In this document: positions 1-5,254 of the stretch, in pieces
Layout of the letters: the number at the start of each line of letters is the position of its first letter
Position numbering within the stretch: position 1 is the stretch's first letter
The notes under the pieces: model-generated
What the model was told of the DNA's origin: nothing
The model's database searches: none
Seen by the model: the letters and a program-made list of their open reading frames with translations, nothing else
Translations under genes and position numbers: made by a program
NCBI GenBank assembly: GCA_937127205.1
Contig: CAKZLS010000457.1
Location: forward strand, 1 to 5,254
Direction: 5' to 3'
DNA length: 5,254 nt
Origin: an uncultured Rhodospirillales bacterium
GTDB lineage: Bacteria; Pseudomonadota; Alphaproteobacteria; Rhodospirillales; Defluviicoccaceae

Positions 1-341
1 TCGACCGGGATCCCGCTGCGCTGAAGGGAATCCGGAGTAACGCGGCCGCCTTGAACGAGGAGCAACACGCGGTGCTGCTCAGACTGGACGCAACTCGCCT
101 TGCCATTCCGCCTACGGCCGCTCGGGCGCCTGCCACCTTCGCGTTTCTCGATCCGCCCTACGGCTTGGGGTTGGCCGTTCCGGCGCTGGAGGGATTGAGA
201 TCGGGTGGCTGGATCGAGCCCGGGGCGGTGTGCGTGGTGGAAGTGGCTGCCCGGGAAGCCCTCGCCCCTCCGAGCGGATACACGCTGCTGGACGAGCGAA
301 CTTACGGCGCGGCACGCGTGGCCTTCTTGCGGGCGGACTGA
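1..341 (+). CDS. rsmD: 16S rRNA (guanine(966)-N(2))-methyltransferase RsmD, 3' part only
   Basis: The C-terminal 112 residues of an RsmD-type methyltransferase are visible; the reading frame is already open at base 3 and the start lies left of the window. RsmD uses S-adenosylmethionine to methylate N2 of G966 (E. coli numbering) in 16S rRNA of the small subunit. The key evidence is the catalytic motif IV, DPPY, at visible residues 50-53 (bases 150-161), preceded by a hydrophobic strand (FAFL). It is followed by a C-terminal sheet region ending in a TYGAARV-type strand typical of RsmD. Full-length members are usually about 180-200 residues, so roughly the first 80, including the SAM-binding glycine loop, are missing. 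An in-frame TTG at base 51 is not the real start, because homology-like sequence (DRDPAAL, then an N-rich helix) continues upstream of it. The gene converges on the VUT gene, with stops 3 bases apart. The family call is from motif and length; other DPPY methyltransferases are less likely. Confidence 0.87.
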   Translation, partial: DRDPAALKGIRSNAAALNEEQHAVLLRLDATRLAIPPTAARAPATFAFLDPPYGLGLAVPALEGLRSGGWIEPGAVCVVEVAAREALAPPSGYTLLDERTYGAARVAFLRAD

Positions 342-344
342 GTA

Positions 345-899
345 TTACGCCGGCTGGATACCGAGGCGGCGGTCGCGCTGGCGCAACCACCAAATGACCG
401 GCACGGCGATAACCACCATCCAGGCCTTGCCGATGACCTGGCCGGCGAAATAGTCGAGGTTGCCGAAGGCCAGATAGAGAAAGACGGCGCTATCGATCAC
501 CAGCCCGACCGTACTGCTGGCGAGCACGGCGAGGATCAGGCGGCGGCGCTGCAATGGCGTGTAAACCGCGAAATCCGCCAGTTCCGAGAGCAGAAACGCC
601 GCCCCCGACGCGACCACGAGCGCGGGAGGCGCCACCAGGATGGACAGGACCGCGCCGCCGACGATGGCGGCGACGGCCCACCCCAGGCCCAGCCGGCGCT
701 GCGTCATGTCGCGAAGGACCAGGGCAAGGCCGATCATCAGCACGCCGCTCGGCGCGGTGATGCCGGGCGCGACGGGGATCAGGCACGGCCCATCGGGAAC
801 ACACGTGGTTCCGACGTTGCCGATCAGCCAGTTGGCCGCCGGAATGCACGCGGCAAACGCCGCTAGAAATCCAAAGCCTTCGAGTCTCTCGCGATCCAT
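345..899 (-). CDS. VUT-family integral membrane protein, putative queuosine precursor transporter
   Basis: A 184-residue, very hydrophobic protein with about six predicted membrane helices (roughly residues 9-26, 47-62, 72-90, 93-110, 121-145 and 157-172). It has the signatures I associate with the VUT_1/YhhQ family: LRDMTQRRLG after helix 2, SELADFAVYTPL at 105-116, and GLVIDSAVF at 132-140. Two cysteines (33 and 39) flank a short loop between helices 1 and 2 and could form a disulfide. E. coli YhhQ, a family member, imports preQ0 and preQ1; this protein belongs to a more distant subgroup, so its substrate is inferred. queC lying directly upstream on the same strand supports a role in deazaguanine supply. 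I chose the ATG at 899 because AGGA lies 4 bases upstream of it. An in-frame ATG at 920 would add seven residues but has no clear ribosome site. The basic C-terminus (RQRDRR) suggests a cytoplasmic end. The family call is fairly secure; the transported substrate is not. Confidence 0.82.
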   Translation of the reverse strand: MDRERLEGFGFLAAFAACIPAANWLIGNVGTTCVPDGPCLIPVAPGITAPSGVLMIGLALVLRDMTQRRLGLGWAVAAIVGGAVLSILVAPPALVVASGAAFLLSELADFAVYTPLQRRRLILAVLASSTVGLVIDSAVFLYLAFGNLDYFAGQVIGKAWMVVIAVPVIWWLRQRDRRLGIQPA

Positions 900-940
900 C
901 GTGTCCTGTCCCGGCCGCATGCAGTGAAAATCAGCGGCCC

Positions 941-969
941 CTCATAACACCGTTGCGCCCCAGGGTTAA
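941..969 (-). promoter_or_regulatory. possible promoter for the VUT-family gene
   Basis: Reading the - strand, TTAACC (964-969) and TATGAG (941-946) are separated by 17 bases. Each matches the sigma-70-type -35 and -10 consensus at four of six positions, and they lie about 40 bases before the VUT start. The -35 candidate falls inside the 15-base direct repeat. Such matches arise by chance, and the gene could equally be read from the uvrB-queC transcript. Confidence 0.25.
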
Positions 970-994
970 GTCACAAGGCGGGTTAAGTCACAAG
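963..994. repeat. tandem direct repeat, 15-base unit at 17-base period, across the queC stop
   Basis: Two identical copies of GGGTTAAGTCACAAG occupy 963-977 and 980-994, separated by GC. On the - strand the right-hand copy encodes the last codon of queC and its TGA stop, and the left-hand copy lies just after the stop in the spacer. The simplest reading is a short tandem duplication by replication slippage. Because the stop is retained in the first copy read, the protein end is unchanged. The second copy carries a candidate -35 element for the next gene. Confidence 0.9.
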
Positions 995-1725
995 ATGTCG
1001 GGGAATGACTGAAGAAACCGTGCATGGCCGCGGCCCCGCAGCTCGCACGCGGGGCACTGGCCGCAGCCGTAACCCCAATCATGGCGCTGGGACCGATCGC
1101 CGAGATAGCAGGTGTGGGTGCGCTCGCGGACGAGATCGACAAGCGGGGGGCCGCCCAGGTCCCGAGCGAGCGTCCAGGTGGCCGCCTTGTCCCGCCACAT
1201 CAGCGGCGTGTGCAGAACGAACCGCGCATCCATGCCCAGGTTCAGCGCCACCTGCATGGCTTTGATGGCATCGTCGCGGCAGTCTGGGTAGCCCGAGTAG
1301 TCGGTTTCGCACATGCCGCCAACGAGGTGGCCGGCGCCTCGGCGATAAGCGAGGATGCCCGCCATGGTGAGAAACAGGATGTTGCGTCCGGGAACGAAGG
1401 TGGTGGGCAGGCCCCGTTCGTCCATCTCGATCCGGACGTCGCGGGTGAGAGCGGTTTCGGAGAGCTCATTGAGGACACTCAGATCAATCTGGCGGTGGGC
1501 CCCGAGCCGCGCCGTCCAGTGCGGAAACTGTTGTTTCAGTTCCGCGAGGACGGATTTTTGACATTCAAGCTCGATGGCGTGCCGCTGACCGTAGTCGAAT
1601 GCCACCGTCTCCACCGAAGCGAAGGTGGTCAGCGCCCAGGCCAGGCAGGTTGTCGAATCCTGCCCTCCCGAAAACAATACGAGCGCCTTGTTTGCTGGAT
1701 CCACTGTCTGCTCCGGTGATGGCAT
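988..1725 (-). CDS. queC: 7-cyano-7-deazaguanine synthase QueC
   Basis: A 245-residue enzyme that converts 7-carboxy-7-deazaguanine to preQ0 using ATP and ammonia, in the cytoplasm, as a step of queuosine biosynthesis. The N-terminal PP-loop SGGQDS is at residues 19-24, followed by a DYGQRH motif, FVPGRN and a GMCETDYSGYPDCR segment, all typical of QueC. Zinc ligands are C206, C221, C224 and C227; the last three form the CGQCPAC cluster. The 14 residues between the first and second cysteine are more than in the E. coli or B. subtilis enzymes as I recall them, but the WGYGCG arrangement appears in other proteobacteria. Length is close to the usual 220-245. The start at 1725 was chosen because conserved sequence begins shortly after it; the frame stays open further upstream only by running through uvrB in another frame. 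It begins 10 bases after the uvrB stop with only a weak ribosome site, suggesting translation linked to uvrB. Function is secure. Confidence 0.95.
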   Translation of the reverse strand: MPSPEQTVDPANKALVLFSGGQDSTTCLAWALTTFASVETVAFDYGQRHAIELECQKSVLAELKQQFPHWTARLGAHRQIDLSVLNELSETALTRDVRIEMDERGLPTTFVPGRNILFLTMAGILAYRRGAGHLVGGMCETDYSGYPDCRDDAIKAMQVALNLGMDARFVLHTPLMWRDKAATWTLARDLGGPPLVDLVRERTHTCYLGDRSQRHDWGYGCGQCPACELRGRGHARFLQSFPDIL

Positions 1726-1735
1726 GACGGGAAGG

Positions 1736-3952
1736 CTACCGTCCCCGTTTCCTGGACCGCCCGGTCTTGGACTTGCCGCGCGCGGAAGCGCTGGCAAAAC
1801 GCGGCGCGACCCCGGCCTTGTCGAGACCCAGTTCCGTGGCCTCGAGCCGCCGGATTTCGTCGCGCAGCCGTGCCGCCTCCTCGAACTCCAACTCGGCGGC
1901 GGCGGCGGCCATGCGTTTTTCCAACTCCGCCATATGATCCGAGAGGTTCTTGCCCACCAGGTGCCGCTCGCCGCCGACGCCCGTATCAACGGTGACGTAG
2001 TCGTGCTCATAGACGCTGCCCAATACGTCCGAGATGCCCTTGCGGACGCTCTCGGGGGTGATGTTGTGGGCGGCATTGTAGGCTTGCTGGCGTTCCCGCC
2101 TACGGTTGGTCTCGCCGATGGCGTATTCCAGGGATTCCGTTTGGTGGTCGGCGTAGAGGATTACCCGGCCGTCGAGGTTCCGCGCCGCCCGGCCGATGGT
2201 TTGAACCAGACTGGTCTTGGACCGCAGAAATCCCTCCTTGTCGGCGTCGAGAACGGCGACCAGGGCGCATTCGGGAATGTCCAGGCCCTCGCGCAACAGG
2301 TTGATGCCCACCAGCACGTCGAAGGCGCCCAGCCGGAGGTCGCGGATGATCTCGATGCGCTCCAGCGTGTCGATGTCGGAATGCATGTAGCGGACGCGGA
2401 TGTCCTGGTCGTGGAGATACTCGGTCAGGTCCTCGGCCATGCGTTTTGTCAAGGTGGTCACGAGCACGCGTTGACCGCGCGCGGCCACTGCCTTGGCTTC
2501 GCTCATCAGGTCGTCCACTTGGTTTTCCACCGGCCGGATAATGCACGGCGGGTCGATCAGCCCGGTGGGGCGTACCACCTGCTCCACGATCACGCCGCCG
2601 GTGCGTTCCAGTTCCCACGGACCCGGTGTGGCCGAAACGAACACCGATTGCGGACGCATGGCGTCCCATTCCTCGAATTTCAGCGGCCGGTTGTCGACGC
2701 AGGACGGCAGCCGGAATCCAAACTCCGCAAGCGTCGACTTGCGATTATAGTCGCCCCGATACATGCCGCCGATCTGCGGCACGGTCACGTGGCTCTCATC
2801 CACGAACAACAGGGCGTTTTCCGGCAGGTACTCGAACAGCGTCGGCGGCGGCTCGCCGGGATTGCGGCCGGTGAGATAGCGCGAGTAATTCTCGATGCCG
2901 TTGCAATGGCCGGCGGTTTCCAGCATTTCGAGATCGAATGTGGTGCGCTCCTGTAGGCGTTGGGCCTCGAGAAGTTTGCCGTCGGGAACCAGCTCGTCGA
3001 GACGCTCTTTGAGTTCCGCCTTGATCCTGGGAAAGGCTTGCTGGAGTGTCGGGCGCGGGGTGACATAGTGGCTGTTGGGATAGATGGTGATGGTTTCCAG
3101 GGTCCCGATCTTTTCTCCGGTCAGGGGATCGATCTCCCAGATCTCTTCCAGTTCGTCACCAAACAGCGACAGCCGCCAGGCCCGGTCCTCCAGGTGTGAC
3201 GGGTAAATTTCCAAAACGTCGCCGCGGACACGGAATGTGCCACGGAAGAAATTGGCGTCGTTCCGCCGGTACTGAAGGCTGACCAAGCGCTTGAGCAGAT
3301 CGTTGCGGTCCAAGGACCGATTGCGGGTCAGCGACACAACCATCTGCGCGTAGGTTTCCACCGCGCCGATGCCGTAAATGCAGGAAACGGACGCGACGAT
3401 GATCACGTCATTGCGTTCGAGCAGGGCGCGCGTCGCCGCGTGCCGCATACGGTCGATCTGCTCGTTGATGGAGGCGTCTTTTTCGATGTAGGTGTCGCTC
3501 CTCGGGACATAGGCCTCCGGCTGGTAGTAGTCGTAGTAGGACACGAAGTACTCGACGGCATTGTCCGGAAAGAACGCCTTCATCTCCGCGTAGAGCTGAG
3601 CGGCGAGGGTCTTATTGGGGGCGAGGACGAGGGCGGGGCGCTGGAGGTTCTCGATGACCTTGGCGACGGTGAAGGTCTTGCCCGATCCGGTCACGCCCAG
3701 CAGAACCTGATCGCGCTCGCCGCCTGCAATGCCCCGGGTAAGTTCGGCGATCGCTTCCGGTTGGTCGCCCGCGGGCTCGAAATCGGAAACCACGCGAAAC
3801 CGGCCCGTACCTTCAACCGGCGGCCGTTTCTCGGGGATCAGCGGCAACGGATTTGTCAGCGCAACCATACCCCAGTTATAGGGAGCCTTGGTCGCGATGG
3901 CCATATCGCCGGTAGGCGGAACGTTGTTTTCAATCGTCTTTATCGCGGGCAT
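1736..3952 (-). CDS. uvrB: excinuclease ABC subunit B (UvrB)
   Basis: The damage-verifying helicase-like subunit of UvrABC nucleotide excision repair: it receives damaged DNA from UvrA, checks it by strand opening, and recruits UvrC for incision. The 738-residue product carries Walker A GVTGSGKT (86-93), the damage-probing beta-hairpin region from YYDYYQPEAYVP onward (about 139-158), Walker B DESH (385-388), a SATPG motif, LREGLDIPE (motif V) and QTIGRAAR (motif VI, 584-591). A C-terminal UVR domain (about 674-705) is the UvrC/UvrA contact. All key motifs are intact, so it should be active. The conserved core begins only near residue 51, so the N-terminus is longer than in E. coli UvrB (673 residues). 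Later ATGs at residues 17 and 29 (bases 3904 and 3868) are alternatives, and none of the three has a well-spaced ribosome site. The tail after residue 725 is strongly basic. It is likely co-transcribed with queC. No complete alphaproteobacterial SOS box was seen upstream. Confidence 0.97.
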   Translation of the reverse strand: MPAIKTIENNVPPTGDMAIATKAPYNWGMVALTNPLPLIPEKRPPVEGTGRFRVVSDFEPAGDQPEAIAELTRGIAGGERDQVLLGVTGSGKTFTVAKVIENLQRPALVLAPNKTLAAQLYAEMKAFFPDNAVEYFVSYYDYYQPEAYVPRSDTYIEKDASINEQIDRMRHAATRALLERNDVIIVASVSCIYGIGAVETYAQMVVSLTRNRSLDRNDLLKRLVSLQYRRNDANFFRGTFRVRGDVLEIYPSHLEDRAWRLSLFGDELEEIWEIDPLTGEKIGTLETITIYPNSHYVTPRPTLQQAFPRIKAELKERLDELVPDGKLLEAQRLQERTTFDLEMLETAGHCNGIENYSRYLTGRNPGEPPPTLFEYLPENALLFVDESHVTVPQIGGMYRGDYNRKSTLAEFGFRLPSCVDNRPLKFEEWDAMRPQSVFVSATPGPWELERTGGVIVEQVVRPTGLIDPPCIIRPVENQVDDLMSEAKAVAARGQRVLVTTLTKRMAEDLTEYLHDQDIRVRYMHSDIDTLERIEIIRDLRLGAFDVLVGINLLREGLDIPECALVAVLDADKEGFLRSKTSLVQTIGRAARNLDGRVILYADHQTESLEYAIGETNRRRERQQAYNAAHNITPESVRKGISDVLGSVYEHDYVTVDTGVGGERHLVGKNLSDHMAELEKRMAAAAAELEFEEAARLRDEIRRLEATELGLDKAGVAPRFASASARGKSKTGRSRKRGR

Positions 3953-3954
3953 TT

Positions 3955-3969
3955 CCCGTTGTTTGCGGG
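3955..3969. repeat. small inverted repeat just upstream of the uvrB start
   Basis: CCCG (3955-3958) and CGGG (3966-3969) can pair across a 7-base loop. In a uvrB transcript starting further upstream, this weak hairpin would lie 2 bases before the ATG at 3952 and cover the only purine-rich stretch in front of it. The four-pair stem may be chance. Confidence 0.3.
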
Positions 3970-3998
3970 TTGCCCTGCTAATTCGGGCGGCCTAGTCT
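3970..3998 (+). promoter_or_regulatory. aatA: possible promoter for aatA
   Basis: TTGCCC (3970-3975) and TAGTCT (3993-3998) are separated by 17 bases and lie 38 bases before the aatA start. The -35 matches consensus at four of six positions; the -10 keeps the important first, second and last bases. It sits in the only non-coding DNA upstream of this divergent gene, so a promoter must be near, but this exact pair is a weak match. Confidence 0.33.
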
Positions 3999-4025
3999 GC
4001 GTCCATCATTTGATTTCGCATCTTC

Positions 4026-4029
4026 GGAG
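4026..4029 (+). promoter_or_regulatory. aatA: ribosome binding site of aatA
   Basis: GGAG lies 7 bases before the ATG at 4037, a good Shine-Dalgarno match and spacing. It fixes the aatA start even though the reading frame stays open far upstream through the opposite strand of uvrB. Confidence 0.75.
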
Positions 4030-4036
4030 TTTCCTC

Positions 4037-5239
4037 ATGACACTTCTTTCTCAACGTTTAGGCCGCATCAAGCCCTCGCCGACCATCGCGGTCACCCAGA
4101 AGGCGGCGGAACTGAAAGCTCAGGGTCGTGACGTCGTCGGTCTTGGCGCCGGCGAGCCGGACTTCGATACGCCCGACCACATCAAGGAAGCGGCGAAGGC
4201 GGCGATCGACCGGGGCGAAACGAAGTACACGGCCGTCGCCGGAACGCTGGAATTGCGCAAGGCGATCTGCGCCAAGTTCAAACGCGACAACGGGCTGGAT
4301 TACAAGCCGGAACAGATAACGGTCGGCTCCGGCGGCAAACAGACGATTTTCAACGCGTTGATGGCGACCCTGGACGCGGGCGACGAAGTGGTCATTCCGG
4401 CGCCCTACTGGGTGTCCTACCCCGACATCGTGATGCTGGCCAACGGCCAACCCGTGATCGTTCCGTGTCCGCAGGAAAACGGCTTCAAGTTGCGCGCGGA
4501 AGATCTCGACCGGGCAATCACGCCGAAAACCAAATGGCTGATCCTGAATTCACCCTCGAACCCCACTGGCGCCGCGTATACGCGCGCGGAACTGAAGGAA
4601 ATCACCGATGTCTTGCTGCGTCATCCTCACGTCTGGGTGATGCCAGACGATATGTACGAGCACGTCATCTACGACGGCTTCGAATTCTCAACACCCGCCG
4701 AGGTGGAGCCAAAGCTTTACGAACGGACGCTGACGCTTAACGGGTGTTCCAAGGTCTATGCCATGACCGGATGGCGGGTGGGATACGCGGCCGGCGCGAC
4801 GGACCTTGTGAAAGGAATGAACAATCTGCAGTCGCAGAGCACGACGCACGCGTGTTCGATTTCTCAGGCCGCGGCGGTCGCGGCCCTGAACGGACCGCAA
4901 GACTTCGTCGCCGGGAACAACGCAATATTCAAAGAGAGACGGGATTTGGTGATCTCCCTGCTCAAAGAAACGACGGGGCTGTCCTGCCATACGCCGGAAG
5001 GTGCGTTCTATGTCTATCCGTCTTGCGCCGGCGTCATCGGCAAGACAACGCCGGAGGGCAAAAAAATCGAAAGCGACGACGACTTCATTACCTATTTGCT
5101 GGAAGCCGAAGGGGTCGCCGCCGTTCAGGGGTCGGCTTTCGGTCTGTCCCCGTATTTCCGGATTTCTTACGCCACGTCGACGGAGGTGCTGAAAGAGGCT
5201 TGCTCGCGCATCAAAAAAGCGTGCGAAGCGCTAAGCTAA
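4037..5239 (+). CDS. aatA: class Ib aspartate aminotransferase (possibly also prephenate aminotransferase)
   Basis: A complete 400-residue PLP-dependent, fold-type I aminotransferase of the cytoplasm, exchanging amino groups between aspartate/2-oxoglutarate and oxaloacetate/glutamate. Visible features: GLGAGEPDFDTP (35-46), the GGKQ loop (99-102), the W125 stacking position in PAPYWVSYP, N175 in NSPSNPTG, D204 and Y207 in PDDMYEH, the PLP-binding lysine K239 in GCSKVYAMTGWRVGY, and substrate-carboxylate arginine R375 in PYFRISYA. Length and sequence resemble the Sinorhizobium AatA as I recall it, placing it in subgroup Ib rather than with E. coli AspC (Ia). Several class Ib enzymes of alphaproteobacteria also transaminate prephenate to arogenate, linking them to phenylalanine and tyrosine synthesis; that activity is possible here but not shown. 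The start is set by a well-spaced GGAG. The gene is divergent from uvrB across 84 bases and ends 15 bases before the window edge. The family call is secure; substrate range is inferred. Confidence 0.95.
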   Translation: MTLLSQRLGRIKPSPTIAVTQKAAELKAQGRDVVGLGAGEPDFDTPDHIKEAAKAAIDRGETKYTAVAGTLELRKAICAKFKRDNGLDYKPEQITVGSGGKQTIFNALMATLDAGDEVVIPAPYWVSYPDIVMLANGQPVIVPCPQENGFKLRAEDLDRAITPKTKWLILNSPSNPTGAAYTRAELKEITDVLLRHPHVWVMPDDMYEHVIYDGFEFSTPAEVEPKLYERTLTLNGCSKVYAMTGWRVGYAAGATDLVKGMNNLQSQSTTHACSISQAAAVAALNGPQDFVAGNNAIFKERRDLVISLLKETTGLSCHTPEGAFYVYPSCAGVIGKTTPEGKKIESDDDFITYLLEAEGVAAVQGSAFGLSPYFRISYATSTEVLKEACSRIKKACEALS

Positions 5240-5254
5240 AGTTCAGGTCTTTTT

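Larger units (their letters stand above)
3953..4036. other. divergent intergenic region between uvrB and aatA
   Basis: These 84 bases must hold, or lie next to, the promoters for both the leftward uvrB-queC unit and the rightward aatA gene. If uvrB actually starts at one of its later ATGs, the region extends to 3905 or 3869. Apart from the candidate aatA promoter, its ribosome site and two weak inverted repeats (3955-3969 and 3972-3988), I see no recognisable operator or riboswitch. Confidence 0.6.

Noticed and set aside
1024..1719. 231-codon open frame on the + strand opposite queC
   Set aside because: Antisense to an intact queC, with no ribosome site or recognisable motif; a by-product of GC-rich codon use.
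1726..2076. N-terminal extension of the queC frame into uvrB
   Set aside because: The extra 117 residues are low-complexity Ser/Arg/Pro-rich sequence read out of frame through the uvrB 3' end; QueC family sequence begins only after the ATG at 1725.
1625..2956. 443-codon open frame on the + strand opposite uvrB
   Set aside because: It is fully antisense to uvrB, which has every family motif. Long antisense frames are expected in GC-rich genes, and the translation shows no recognisable domain.
3919..3933. Possible LexA/SOS box (GAAC-N7-GAAC) upstream of uvrB
   Set aside because: Only one half-site, GAAC at 3919-3922, is present; the second half reads TCAA and matches at one of four positions.
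988..3952. A DNA-modification system using preQ0 (dpd-type) beside uvrB
   Set aside because: Only queC is present; no dpd-type transglycosylase, helicase or nuclease is visible, and queC alone is explained by tRNA queuosine synthesis.
3440..4036. Upstream extension of the aatA frame
   Set aside because: It runs antisense through the uvrB 5' part. The ATG at 4037 has a good GGAG and gives exactly the usual 400-residue protein.
5240..5254. Terminator after aatA
   Set aside because: A short T-run reaches the window edge, but no stable GC-rich stem precedes it within the visible bases.

Overview
The window looks like ordinary chromosomal DNA from a high-GC alphaproteobacterium, possibly of the Rhodospirillales. 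Three things suggest this. The aminotransferase at the right end closely resembles the 400-residue alphaproteobacterial AatA type. The uvrB and queC products are of proteobacterial type. Codons are strongly GC-rich at third positions, which also leaves long empty open frames opposite the real genes. The taxonomic call is an inference from remembered family resemblance, not from a search.

Layout, left to right: (1) the 3' part of rsmD on the + strand, cut by the window edge; (2) a VUT-family membrane protein gene on the - strand, meeting rsmD tail to tail with 3 bases between their stops; (3) an 88-base spacer with a 15-base sequence repeated directly at a 17-base period, running into the end of queC; (4) queC on the - strand; (5) uvrB on the - strand, ending 10 bases upstream of queC; (6) an 84-base divergent intergenic region; (7) aatA on the + strand, complete, with its stop 15 bases from the right edge.

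How the genes relate: uvrB and queC are probably co-transcribed leftwards, with the VUT gene either read from the same transcript or from its own weak promoter in the spacer. QueC makes preQ0, the 7-deazaguanine precursor of queuosine. Some VUT-family (YhhQ-type) proteins import preQ0/preQ1, so queC plus the VUT gene is plausibly a small queuosine-precursor supply module. uvrB (nucleotide excision repair), rsmD (16S rRNA methylation) and aatA (amino acid transamination) are housekeeping genes with no evident functional tie to it. I found no mobile element, CRISPR array, tRNA, rRNA or convincing terminator, and no sign of a new multi-gene system. The most notable points are the queC/VUT pairing, the short tandem duplication across the queC stop codon, and the unresolved uvrB start.
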